DNA from: Planctomycetota bacterium
Lineage (GTDB): Bacteria > Planctomycetota > UBA1135 > GCA-002686595
Length of the DNA: 64,000 nucleotides
Direction of reading: 5' to 3'
NCBI GenBank assembly: GCA_012960475.1
Contig: DUBE01000029.1
Coordinates: forward strand, 51,253 to 115,252
How positions within the stretch are numbered: position 1 is the first letter of the stretch; every line of letters starts with the position of its first letter. Made by a program: the position numbers and the translations under genes. Below are positions 24,513 through 33,297 of the stretch, piece after piece. The notes beneath the pieces were generated by a model. That model had not been told where the DNA came from. It did not search any database and saw only the letters and a program-made list of their open reading frames with translations.

Positions 24513-26419
24513 GAGGCGTGGGAAATCGAGGCGGATTTTCGGACGTTGGAAGAGCGGCTGCGCATCAGCAGCAGAAGGGCGCCCACCAATAGCACCATTC
24601 CAGGCAGGGCGATCACATTCAGGAACTGCAGGCGCGCGCCCAAGCTCTCGATGTCTCGGTTGAGGTCAAAGCGTACCTTGCGCAGGTCTTTGCGCAATTG
24701 GTCGCGCTCTGCTAGCAGGCTGGCGAGCTCCTGCTCCTGTTCCGCGCTGAAATTCATTGCCCCTTCGGAATTAGGACCTTGCAGTTCAGAAATTTTCTGC
24801 TCGGTGGCCTGCAGCTGGGCGTTGAATTCGTCATAGCGGTCGCGGAAGCGTTTGTCTGCCTCGCGCCGTAGATCTTGCTTGCGGGTAAAAGGGCGCGCTT
24901 GCACCTGGCGACTGCGCAGGCTGATCAAGTCATTTGAACCTGTCAGGTTGTCTACGGCGTTGGTCACAAAGTTGCCGTTCGAGTTGACTGGTTCGATAAA
25001 GGTCATACCCAGCATGTTGCGACGACGAGCCCAGAGGTACTCGTGCAGCATGTCCACATCGGAGACCACGATGCCGTTGAAAGGCGCGCTGGATTCCGCC
25101 AGGTGGTTGCTGGCATCAACCGGCTCTCCGTCAGGACCGCTAGGGGGTCCATCCGGGAAAGCACTCTTGAATTCGCCCGTCAGGCGAAAGGCAGTGCTAC
25201 GGGCCTTGCCATCCGGGCTGAAGGTCTTGGCTATCATGGCCGGGTCGAAGCTGAACTGCAGCATGGCAGCGTCCATCAGGCCCCCCCCTTCGGATGTGGT
25301 GGTGAACAGGGGCGCCGCGTGGAGGGGGCTGTCCTCAAGAATGGTCAACTCACCAGCGGCCAGGGTCACCAGGGCACCGAGGCCTTTCGTTACCAGGTCA
25401 TGCTGATCCAGGCGATCAGACTCCAGACGCATCACCACCGGGCAGGCCACCGGGCGGCCATCATTGCCCTGGGTGCGGTCGGCGGACTCCACGTCTCCGA
25501 CGATCTGCCCCGGGGTCATGGCGATTCCCCAGGCCTTGAAGAGCGTATCCAGGGACGAGGAGCGACTGGCGCCCATGCCCGGTTGTGCTGCTTGTCCGGC
25601 GGGGTCGAACATGGAGAAGGGATCCACAAAGACCATCATGCGGCCACCCGCCAGGGCGTACTGGTCCAGGGCGTACTCAGTGCTGGGGGAGAGATCCTTG
25701 GGGTGGATCACCAGCAGCACATCGATGTCTGCGGGGACATGGGTCAAGGTGGTCCCCAAGTCGCGCAGCTCGAGGCTCTGGCTGAGGAACTCCCAGATGG
25801 CCCAAGCGGGCTCCGGTTGTTGCTGCTGAGGCATGCCGGGGGGAGGTTGGGCGCCGCCAGCTAAGGGCAGAGGCGAAAGTACGCCCACCACCTTCAGGCC
25901 CTGGTCCGCCAGCCGGGTCAGGCTGCGGGTCAGGTCGTACTCCAGGAACGACTCCCGGCGCGGATCAAGAAAGGGCATGGTCTCCACCGCATCCACCGAG
26001 TTGCGCACCACCAGGCCGAGGAACAGGCGGTTGCCCGCTTCGTCCACCTGGGGTCCGCGCAGACCCGCTGCGAGGGCCTCATCCTCTTCCTCGGAAAAGG
26101 CCAGGGGTTCCACCACCTGCAGGCGCAAGTTTCCCTGGGCATGGGCCTGGTACTCCTCCAATAACTCATGCACACGCCGGGCGTGGGCGTTGAGCATGGG
26201 GTTTTCGGCGGTTTGCTCCTTGGACCAGTAGAAGGTCACATCCACCGGTTCATCCAAGCCAGCCAGCACGTTGCGCGTGCCATCTGAGAGGGTGAACAGA
26301 TTTCCCTCGGTCAGGTCCGCACGCATGGAGCGCAGGCTTACGCTGGTGAACAGATTGAGGGCCAGGAAGAGGGCCAGGGCCAAACCCATGGAAACGATGG
26401 AGAGTTTGTTCTTGTTCAT
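24509..26419 (-). CDS. GldG-like ABC-associated auxiliary protein
   Basis: 636 residues. There is one transmembrane helix at the start (IVSMGLALALFLALNLFTS) and one at the end (LNVIALPGMVLLVGALLLLM), and the large part between them is periplasmic. Residues 30-300 match the GldG/ABC_transp_aux domain: DLTEGNLFTLSDGTRNVLAGLDEPVDVTFYWS, then a beta/alpha domain with PLPLAGG and VLLVIHPKDLSPS. Residues 540-590 form a coiled coil. In Bacteroidota, GldG with GldF and GldA belongs to a gliding-associated ABC complex. In other phyla the same set is common with no known motility role. It follows the permease by 4 nt. Confidence 0.82.
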   Translation of the reverse strand: MNKNKLSIVSMGLALALFLALNLFTSVSLRSMRADLTEGNLFTLSDGTRNVLAGLDEPVDVTFYWSKEQTAENPMLNAHARRVHELLEEYQAHAQGNLRLQVVEPLAFSEEEDEALAAGLRGPQVDEAGNRLFLGLVVRNSVDAVETMPFLDPRRESFLEYDLTRSLTRLADQGLKVVGVLSPLPLAGGAQPPPGMPQQQQPEPAWAIWEFLSQSLELRDLGTTLTHVPADIDVLLVIHPKDLSPSTEYALDQYALAGGRMMVFVDPFSMFDPAGQAAQPGMGASRSSSLDTLFKAWGIAMTPGQIVGDVESADRTQGNDGRPVACPVVMRLESDRLDQHDLVTKGLGALVTLAAGELTILEDSPLHAAPLFTTTSEGGGLMDAAMLQFSFDPAMIAKTFSPDGKARSTAFRLTGEFKSAFPDGPPSGPDGEPVDASNHLAESSAPFNGIVVSDVDMLHEYLWARRRNMLGMTFIEPVNSNGNFVTNAVDNLTGSNDLISLRSRQVQARPFTRKQDLRREADKRFRDRYDEFNAQLQATEQKISELQGPNSEGAMNFSAEQEQELASLLAERDQLRKDLRKVRFDLNRDIESLGARLQFLNVIALPGMVLLVGALLLLMRSRSSNVRKSASISHAS

Positions 26420-26423
26420 GGAA

Positions 26424-27158
26424 TCAGGCTCCCTTGCGCAAGTCGATTACGCTGGCATTGGCGAACAGGCAGAGCGCCATGGCCGAGAGGAAGAAGAGCA
26501 CATCACGCAGGTCCAGGACTCCGCGACTGATGGCATCGAAACGCACCAGGAAGGAACTGTCCTTGATCACCTGATGCAGGGTTGCGGGCAGTACGGAACC
26601 CAGCCAATCAGCGACACCCGGGAAGCCTACGGTCAGGTTGACCAGCAACAGCACCAAGGTGACCACAAAGGCGAGCACCTGGTTCTTGGTCAGAGAACTG
26701 ATCAGGGCTGCAAAGGCCAGGAAACCTCCGGCCATCAAGAAGGCCCCCAGGAAGCTCGCGATGATGACTCCGTGATCGGGTTCACCCAGGTATGCCACCG
26801 TGGCCCATTCGCTGCACAGCAGGGTCAGAGCCACACCCACAAAGGCCCAGGCCGCGAGGAATTTGCCCAGCACAGCCTGGGGCACAGAGATCGGCAGAGT
26901 CAGCAGCAATTCAATTGTGCCGCTGTGCCGCTCCTCGGACCAAAGGCGCATGCCCAGGGCGGGGATCAGGGCCAGGAACAACCAAGGCAGGCCGCCGAAG
27001 AGTGCTTGCAGGCTGGCTTGATCAGCGTTGTAGAAGCTCATGAAGGCCCACTGGTAGATGCCCGTCAGCACCAGAAAGAAGGCCAGGAAGACATAGGCCA
27101 GTGGCGTCGAGAAGTAGGCTGCGAATTCGCGCCGGAAGACTACGAGTGTACCGTTCAT
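26424..27158 (-). CDS. ABC-2 type permease (GldF-like)
   Basis: 244 residues with six hydrophobic segments, starting NGTLVVFRREFAAYFSTPLAYVFLAFF, the usual ABC-2 permease opening, with an internal GTIELLLTLPIS signature at the coupling-helix region. It is an inner-membrane partner of the ATPase encoded just upstream, with which it overlaps by 4 nt (27155-27158). The substrate is unknown. Confidence 0.88.
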   Translation of the reverse strand: MNGTLVVFRREFAAYFSTPLAYVFLAFFLVLTGIYQWAFMSFYNADQASLQALFGGLPWLFLALIPALGMRLWSEERHSGTIELLLTLPISVPQAVLGKFLAAWAFVGVALTLLCSEWATVAYLGEPDHGVIIASFLGAFLMAGGFLAFAALISSLTKNQVLAFVVTLVLLLVNLTVGFPGVADWLGSVLPATLHQVIKDSSFLVRFDAISRGVLDLRDVLFFLSAMALCLFANASVIDLRKGA

Positions 27159-28177
27159 GACTTGCTTGCCACCGTTTCGGGGTTGTCGTTGGATTGTTCA
27201 GAGCTGGTGGTATTGGGGATGGACGAGGCACCTCGTTCTTCTGTGCTTCCCTTGCGGGTCAGAACCCGGAATACATCGTCGAGTCGGCCGGGATCCACAA
27301 AGAGATGCTCCACCTGCCAGCCCCGTTCGCTTGCGAGGGCCGTGACCTGGGGCAGCAGGGCTTGTTTGTTCCGTGGGAAGATGCGCACGGCGGTGTGTCC
27401 TTCGGGAGACTCCAGGCTCTGCACCGAGTCCACGCCGTTGATGCCCTCCAAGGCTCGACTGGCTCCTTCGGGATTGCCCTTGAGGTGCAACTCGATCGAA
27501 CTGAAGAAGCGCGAACGCTGGCGTAACTCAACCGGAGTCCCGTCAAAGCGCAGGCGCCCATCGGCAATGATCGTAGCCCGCGTGCAGACCGCCTCGACCT
27601 CTTCCAGAATGTGCGTTGAGAGCACGACCACCTTGTCGGCGCTCATCTCGCGGATCAAGCTACGCACCTGGGCTTTTTGGTTGGGATCGAGACCATCCGT
27701 GGGTTCATCCAGCACCAGCACCGGCGGGTCGTGCAGGATCGCTTGGGCCAGTCCGACCCGGCGCTTGAAGCCTTTGGACAGGGTCTCGATGCGTTGGTCC
27801 ACAACGGAGGCGAGCTCCGTGCGCTCGACGGCTTGGCCGATGGCACTGTTGCGCGCAGTGCCCCGCAGCCCGCGCGCCGCCGCGCAGAAAGCGAGCAACC
27901 CGCGTGGGGTCATGTCCGGGTAGAGCGGCGCCCCCTCGGGCAGATACCCCATGCAGGTCTGGGCTTCCTGGGTCTTTTGTTCCACGTCAAAACCACAGAC
28001 CGTGGCCTTGCCTCCTGTGGGGGGCAGGAACCCGGTGATCATTTTCATTGTGGTGGACTTGCCTGCCCCGTTGGGACCGAGAAAGCCCAATACCTCCCCG
28101 CGCTCGATGGAAAGGGAGAGTCCGTCTACGGCACACAAGGAGCCGAAGCGTTTGGAGAGTTCGACGAGTTCGATCAT
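27155..28177 (-). CDS. ABC transporter ATP-binding protein (GldA-like)
   Basis: 340 residues. Walker A is GPNGAGKST (residues 34-42, K40), the signature is LSKGFKRRVGLAQ, and Walker B is VLVLDEPTDGLDP. A C-terminal extension of about 120 residues follows the ATPase core, as in the longer drug-exporter or GldA-type subunits. It is the first gene of the operon ATPase-permease-GldG-DUF4340. A promoter would be expected in 28178-28347, where I saw no clear -35/-10 pair. Confidence 0.92.
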   Translation of the reverse strand: MIELVELSKRFGSLCAVDGLSLSIERGEVLGFLGPNGAGKSTTMKMITGFLPPTGGKATVCGFDVEQKTQEAQTCMGYLPEGAPLYPDMTPRGLLAFCAAARGLRGTARNSAIGQAVERTELASVVDQRIETLSKGFKRRVGLAQAILHDPPVLVLDEPTDGLDPNQKAQVRSLIREMSADKVVVLSTHILEEVEAVCTRATIIADGRLRFDGTPVELRQRSRFFSSIELHLKGNPEGASRALEGINGVDSVQSLESPEGHTAVRIFPRNKQALLPQVTALASERGWQVEHLFVDPGRLDDVFRVLTRKGSTEERGASSIPNTTSSEQSNDNPETVASKS

Positions 28178-28347
28178 GGGCGTTGATTGGGGGCGTCAAT
28201 GGGCTTCCTGCGGGACCCCGTACGGGGGAGCAGTGCGGTGACCAAGTACCTTCCGGGAAGAAATGAGTTCCTTGTTTTAGCGGCTGAGGGGCCGAAGGTC
28301 TAGCCCCGAGGCGTTCTCCACAAGACTCCAAGCTGGTTTTCTGCTCT

Positions 28348-29520
28348 TCAGCGGGCTGAACCCAGGGTCACTGGCACTGTCCTGGTCTCGCCCGCTCGTA
28401 CGAAGGTCACTTCAACCTGTTCCCCTGGCTGGTGCTGGCCCAGGGCCTTGAGCAGGTCTTTGGAGGATCGGATCGCCTCCCCTTCAAGGGCGGTGATGCG
28501 GTCGAAATTGGGGTCATCCTGGTCGCCTTGCTCCAGACTCTTGAGTCCCGCCTGTTCGGCCCCGCCTCCAGGCAGAACCGCATTCACGATCACGCCCACC
28601 AGCCCCAGGCTGGTTGTTACTGGGTCTTCCAGCATCAGAATCCCGAGCACGGCACGGCCCGTATCCACGGGCATTTCTCCCGCAATGATCAAGGGTACGA
28701 TCTCGTTGATCAAGTCCACGGGCACGGCGAAGCCGACTCCGCTGCTGCCATTGGTCTGGGAGTGGATGGCGGTGTTGATGCCAATCAGGCGCCCGCTGAG
28801 ATCGAGCAACGCGCCGCCGGAGTTGCCCGGATTGATGGCCGCATCGGTTTGTATCATGCCGTCCATGTGCAGGCCCTGGTCGGTGTCGATGGGCCGGTTG
28901 AGACCGCTGATCACGCCCTTCGACAGGGAGCCCTTCAGTCCAAAGGGATTGCCGATGGCCAGTACAGATTGGCCGATGCGCAGGTCGTGGGAGCTGCCAA
29001 GTGCCAGGGGTTCTAAATCGAGTCCACTCGGATTGATCTTGATCACTGCCAGATCGTCTGCTCCCGAGGCGCCCACCAAGACCCCTTCGTGCACCTCGCC
29101 GTTTGCCAGGGTCACCCACACCAGGGTGCCCTCCTGGACCACATGCCAGTTGGTGACGATCCAACCCCCAGCGTCCCAGATGAATCCCGAGCCCGTGCCA
29201 TGGGGGATCCGCACCGGGAACTGATGGCCATTGCGCCGCACCGCCGCCAGGGCACCGGTGGAAACGCCCACGACGGATCGATGCGCCATGTCGAAGGCTC
29301 TCATGGTGCGTTCTTCGGCGGGAGTTGCCTCCAGGCTGGCTTGCACCGGGCGCGGTTCGGCACCCGCGTCATGGAGCGGCCCCACGGGACCGTCGCGGCC
29401 TCCATGAGAACTGAATATCAGCCAGCCATTGCCCGCAATTCCAAGCACCAGCAAGCCGAGCAACAGGAACTGTCCGCGGAAGAGCCGGTCTGCGTCTCTG
29501 GAAGGGGGTTGGCTGGTCAT
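28348..29520 (-). CDS. Membrane-anchored HtrA/Deg family serine protease with PDZ
   Basis: 390 residues from the ATG at 29520; the longer frame upstream has no signal and lies in the promoter region. A transmembrane anchor at 17-36 is followed by the trypsin-like domain with the triad H126 (VTNWHVV), D156 (DDLAVIK) and S234 (NPGNSGGALL). A single PDZ domain fills about residues 290-390. The anchor plus one PDZ resembles DegS-like architecture, suggesting envelope stress sensing or quality control. An ECF sigma/anti-sigma pair at 45.7-47.1 kb could be a client in principle, but there is no direct evidence. It is divergent from the coiled-coil gene at 29645. Confidence 0.88.
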   Translation of the reverse strand: MTSQPPSRDADRLFRGQFLLLGLLVLGIAGNGWLIFSSHGGRDGPVGPLHDAGAEPRPVQASLEATPAEERTMRAFDMAHRSVVGVSTGALAAVRRNGHQFPVRIPHGTGSGFIWDAGGWIVTNWHVVQEGTLVWVTLANGEVHEGVLVGASGADDLAVIKINPSGLDLEPLALGSSHDLRIGQSVLAIGNPFGLKGSLSKGVISGLNRPIDTDQGLHMDGMIQTDAAINPGNSGGALLDLSGRLIGINTAIHSQTNGSSGVGFAVPVDLINEIVPLIIAGEMPVDTGRAVLGILMLEDPVTTSLGLVGVIVNAVLPGGGAEQAGLKSLEQGDQDDPNFDRITALEGEAIRSSKDLLKALGQHQPGEQVEVTFVRAGETRTVPVTLGSAR

Positions 29521-29644
29521 GCCCTCAATGTAGTCCATTTCCAGGCTTGGAAGGGAGCCCCCAAGAGGGCAAACTCTGCGGCGTGCTGCTTGCGCTGGTG
29601 CCTCCCCAAGGGAAATTCCATTTATCAGCAGCCGAGGGGACTCG

Positions 29645-30472
29645 ATGGCCGACCGCAGACGACTAGATGCTGGTGACGACGCTTCTATGGAAGTCAGGCG
29701 CGCTCTCGCCGTGCGTGAAAAGCGCATCCGTGATCTGGAGCAGCGTGTGACTGAGGAAACGCGCCTTTCCCAGCGAGCTCTCGAGGAGACTCTTCTCGCC
29801 CGTCAGGAGCGCGACGAGTATCGGCGTGTGCTGGCCGCGTCCCTGGCCCAGGAGAAACGAGCTCTTGAGGACGTGAGTACCCACGCCCAGGCGGAAGAGA
29901 CCCTGCAGGCCCGCCTTGAGGCGGTGCTGGAAGAGAGGGGTGCCGCTAGCGCACAAGCCGAGGCCTTGGAGGTGCGGCTTGAACAACTCGCCTCTGAAGG
30001 TCAGGCCGCCTTGCGTCGGGCCGAGGAAAAGACCTGGGGCCTCTCGGAGGAACACGGCCGTGCCATGCGACGGGTCGTGGAAGAACGCAGCGAAGCCATA
30101 GGGCGTCTGGCAGAGATCCAAGGCAGCCTGCCGGCCCCGGTGCCCGAATCTCTCAAGGCCACCCGGGTGCGCGCTTGGATCAACCTGGGAATCGCAGGGT
30201 TGCTGGCGGCGCTTGCTTTGATCATTCTTCCCGGAGCCTTGTTGGCGGTGTTCGCCGAGGATGGGGCCTTGCACATGGGGGTGTTGGTGGGGCTCGCGCC
30301 GGGAGAGTTGGTTTTGTTGGACTTTCTCCTCTGCTTCTGCGCTCTGGTGCTCGGATCCTGGGGGATCCACGAGTTGCGTGGGGTGGAAAAGCGAGCGGAG
30401 GAGCAGGCCAGCGAGCCATCTGGAGAATCCGAGGCCCAGGTCGGGATCGAGGGCTCCGGGTCTCTGCTCTAG
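29645..30472 (+). CDS. Coiled-coil protein with two C-terminal membrane segments
   Basis: 275 residues, family not recognised. Residues 13-160 are a long, charged coiled coil (Glu/Arg/Ala/Leu heptads). Two hydrophobic segments follow (176-202, 213-238), with a short acidic tail. The coil should be cytoplasmic, with the C-terminus tail-anchored by a hairpin. It resembles membrane-bound coiled-coil scaffolds rather than a chemoreceptor, since no signalling tip is seen. It is divergent from the HtrA gene, with 124 nt between starts. Confidence 0.65.
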   Translation: MADRRRLDAGDDASMEVRRALAVREKRIRDLEQRVTEETRLSQRALEETLLARQERDEYRRVLAASLAQEKRALEDVSTHAQAEETLQARLEAVLEERGAASAQAEALEVRLEQLASEGQAALRRAEEKTWGLSEEHGRAMRRVVEERSEAIGRLAEIQGSLPAPVPESLKATRVRAWINLGIAGLLAALALIILPGALLAVFAEDGALHMGVLVGLAPGELVLLDFLLCFCALVLGSWGIHELRGVEKRAEEQASEPSGESEAQVGIEGSGSLL

Positions 30473-30690
30473 TTCAAGCAGGGTTCGTTGCAGGCGCAGG
30501 GAAGAAATCCTTTTGGTCCCAGGCAATCTGCATCGGCCCTGGTGTAGAGCGCCGGACGAATCGCGCCTGAGTGGGGGGCAACTCCCATGGTTTGCTCAGC
30601 TGCCTTTCTGCATTGAGCTTGTTTGAATTGGACACAAGTTTTGCTTATTAGGAAGGCAACCAATTGGTCTTGGCTGCGTACTGTTCTGCC

Positions 30691-32169
30691 ATGCACGCAA
30701 TCAACCTATGCTGCTCCTTGCTCTGTGGTCTGGCTCTGGTCTCGTCTCCACTTCATGCGGTCCCTGCCCGTGGCGGCGGCCCTTCGGGGCCCGTTTCCTC
30801 TTCATCTTGCAAGCCAGAGGACTATGCTGCCCGTGCCCAAAGGGCACTGGAGAGAATCGGGCTGCCCCCGGATGAGGCTCTGGGCCTGGAGACACTGCTC
30901 GCCGCTGGTTGGGTGCGCCTGCCCGCGGGGGGGGTTGATCTCTATCTTTCTGCGCGCTCCCTTCAGGACGAGGACACGCGTGAGTTGTTCCTCTCAGTGG
31001 CTGAAGGAGTCCTGGCTGCTCAGGATGTCCTGCTCGGGTGGTGTCCCATGGATCCCAAACTTGCCAAGCCGCTGCACAAGCAGATTGCGGCCCTGCGTGG
31101 GGCTTACAAGAAACCCAAAGGGACGCCCCTGCGCCGAGCCCTGGGTCAGGGCAAGCCAGGCGAGGCCTTTGAGCTGTTGGGTCTCAAGGACTCGCTTTGG
31201 GAGGATGCCAACAGCCTGGGGGAGGTTCTGAGTCAGGGCCTGCCCTTGGGCCTGGAGCTGGAACCCAAACCCCTGGTGGTGATTTTGGTCCCGGACCGGG
31301 AGGAGTTCGTGGACATGCTGGCACTCGCCGGGCGCGTGGACCCCACCGCGCAACCCTATATCTGGCTTGATGAGGCTGCTAGTTGGTCGCACTTCTTCAT
31401 CCAAGAGGCCCGAGTCTATTCCTTGGTGCATGTGGACGGTACGTCCATGGACAAGGAGGATCGTCCGAACCTCACCCGACAACAAATCAGCCAACTGGTC
31501 CTGAGCAGTTTGTTTGAACACTGGTCCGACGGACACCTGCCCATGGCACTGATCGCTGGTCTGGCCCTTGAGGTCATCGTAGAAGCGGAGGGGGAGTGCG
31601 ATACCCGTTTGGATGGGGACCTGCGCGGCCGAGCCACCGAAGCCTGGGAAATGTTTGTGCCGGGCGGGCTTTCAGAGGGCGGCATTCTGCCCGCCATGCC
31701 TGCTTTCACGCGCTGGCGCGAATTCGCCGGCCGGGATCATTTTGTGGTCACCCTGCGCATCGCCCAGTCCGACGGTGCCGACGACATGAAGCGTCAGGGG
31801 GGCGGCGACCAGCACTTTCGACTCTACGCTGACGACGAGGTGCACAGCATGACCTTGAGTGGCCCGTTCCTGGGCAGCGCAGCGGTGGGCCGAGACATTC
31901 CCGATCGATTCAGGGGTGACTGGCTTGAGTTTCTGCGCGCCTACCGCTCGGGCTTCCTGTATTGGTTGCGCACGGAAGCGGGGAGCAGCAAGCGAAAGAG
32001 CGGCGAACAGTTCAGGCACCTGCTTGAGGGCTTGATTAGGGCTTCCAGTCCCGAGGTCCAGGAGGCAGTCTGGCCAACGATCTATGGTGGTGCCGCTCTC
32101 TCCACAAGAGATCTTGAGCGCGGCTGCCTTGAACAGCGGTTCCTGTCCTGGCTGCGGCGCCAGCGCTAG
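30691..32169 (+). CDS. Secreted protein of unknown function, possibly a degenerate peptidase-MA relative
   Basis: 492 residues from the ATG at 30691, which opens a signal peptide (MHAINLCCSLLCGLALVSSPLHA). The family is not recognised with certainty. Residues 200-310 follow the layout of peptidase-MA/DUF1570-like secreted proteins: a PLVVILVPDREEFVDML strand-helix, a long linker, and then SQLVLSSLFEHWSDG followed by LPMALIAGLALEV, where zinc peptidases carry HExxH and WLxEGLAE. The zinc-binding HExxH is absent, so catalysis by that route is unlikely. It overlaps the convergent NHL gene by 4 nt (32166-32169). Confidence 0.6.
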   Translation: MHAINLCCSLLCGLALVSSPLHAVPARGGGPSGPVSSSSCKPEDYAARAQRALERIGLPPDEALGLETLLAAGWVRLPAGGVDLYLSARSLQDEDTRELFLSVAEGVLAAQDVLLGWCPMDPKLAKPLHKQIAALRGAYKKPKGTPLRRALGQGKPGEAFELLGLKDSLWEDANSLGEVLSQGLPLGLELEPKPLVVILVPDREEFVDMLALAGRVDPTAQPYIWLDEAASWSHFFIQEARVYSLVHVDGTSMDKEDRPNLTRQQISQLVLSSLFEHWSDGHLPMALIAGLALEVIVEAEGECDTRLDGDLRGRATEAWEMFVPGGLSEGGILPAMPAFTRWREFAGRDHFVVTLRIAQSDGADDMKRQGGGDQHFRLYADDEVHSMTLSGPFLGSAAVGRDIPDRFRGDWLEFLRAYRSGFLYWLRTEAGSSKRKSGEQFRHLLEGLIRASSPEVQEAVWPTIYGGAALSTRDLERGCLEQRFLSWLRRQR

Positions 32170-33170
32170 TTGAGGCGCTTCAACTTGGTGACCCGGCCCA
32201 GTCGATTCCAGTCCTGCACATAGAGCGAACCATCGGATCCCCAGCTGATCCCGTGGGGCGAGAGGAACTCGCCGTTCTTCCATTGTTCCAGGGGTACGCC
32301 ATTCACCGCCCGTTTCTTTGGGTCGGGATTGTCTCCCAGGTGTCCGAGCAGCTCGAATTTCTGGTTCAGGATCGTGACCCGGCCGGCGAGATCTGCAACC
32401 GCCAGATACTCGCCCCAGATCGAAGCGCTGCAGGGTCGGCGTAGGTTCTCCTTGTAGACACCCGTGCACTTGCCGTCCATGTCAAAGGTCTGAAGGCGAC
32501 TGTTCTCCCGGTCGCATACGATCAGGCTGGGTTCCTTGCCGCGTGTGTCCATCGCCAATCCATGGGGCGTGCGCATTTTCCCGCGCTCGGTCCCCGGGCC
32601 TCCAAAGGAGAAGAGGTAATTGCGCTCGGCGTCATACTTGTGCACCCAGGACAGCCCGTAGCCGTCGGCCACAAAAATCGATCCGTCCGGAGCGATGGCA
32701 ACCGCAGTGGGGCGGAACTGGTTCTTGGACTCGTACTTGCCGGATTCCTGGGGCCAGCCAATGGTCCAGAGCTCTTCGCCCTTGGCGTTGAACTGCAAGA
32801 CTTCGTGACGCCCCAGGTGGCTGACCGTGATGCGCGTCTGATCCTTGACCTCGGTGATTGCCATGCCGTGCAGGCCGCCCTTGAGTTCTTTGCCGAAGTC
32901 AGAGATCCATCTGCCATTGGTGTCCACCCGCACGACTGCGTGTTCTGCATCGGTGTTGAACAGGATTTCACCGTTGGGTGCCTCGGCCACACATCCGTGG
33001 GTGTTGCCCAGAGTCTTGCCGTCGGGGACCTGCAGCCAGTCCGGTACCCAGCGGAAGGTCAAGGGGCCAGCCTTGAGGATCACATCATCTTTGGATTGGT
33101 TCGCAGCCAGGCCGAGGCCAGCAAGACAAAGAAGGACGAGGGACGTGCGGGGGGGGCGGGAGAGGTGCAT
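32166..33170 (-). CDS. Secreted NHL-repeat beta-propeller protein
   Basis: 334 residues with signal peptide (RTSLVLLCLAGLGLA). The mature protein is built of about six NHL-type blades, each with a G-x-I/L-F-V-x-D-x-x-x-x-x-V-x-x-F pattern: GEILFNTDAEHAVVRVD, GSIFVADGYGLSWVHKYD, PSLIVCDRENSRLQTFD, GSLYVQDWNRLGRVTKL. Such propellers in planctomycetes are exported and often annotated as peptidyl-alpha-hydroxyglycine lyase-like or 6-bladed. A binding or structural role is likely; catalysis cannot be shown. Confidence 0.8.
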   Translation of the reverse strand: MHLSRPPRTSLVLLCLAGLGLAANQSKDDVILKAGPLTFRWVPDWLQVPDGKTLGNTHGCVAEAPNGEILFNTDAEHAVVRVDTNGRWISDFGKELKGGLHGMAITEVKDQTRITVSHLGRHEVLQFNAKGEELWTIGWPQESGKYESKNQFRPTAVAIAPDGSIFVADGYGLSWVHKYDAERNYLFSFGGPGTERGKMRTPHGLAMDTRGKEPSLIVCDRENSRLQTFDMDGKCTGVYKENLRRPCSASIWGEYLAVADLAGRVTILNQKFELLGHLGDNPDPKKRAVNGVPLEQWKNGEFLSPHGISWGSDGSLYVQDWNRLGRVTKLKRLN

Positions 33171-33297
33171 GAAGATCAGTCATAACGCCCTGGCTCGGTT
33201 TTCGCCAGATTCGTCGGGGATCTCAGGGAGATCGAGGGGGCTGGTTGCACCGGCCAGGGTGGCAAAACCGGACCCCGTGCGCTATGACTGGCTCCCC

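Noticed and set aside
30622..30650. TTGAAT ... TTATTA promoter ahead of the 30691 gene
   Set aside because: Both hexamers match the consensus weakly and the region is just locally AT-richer; not distinguishable from chance.
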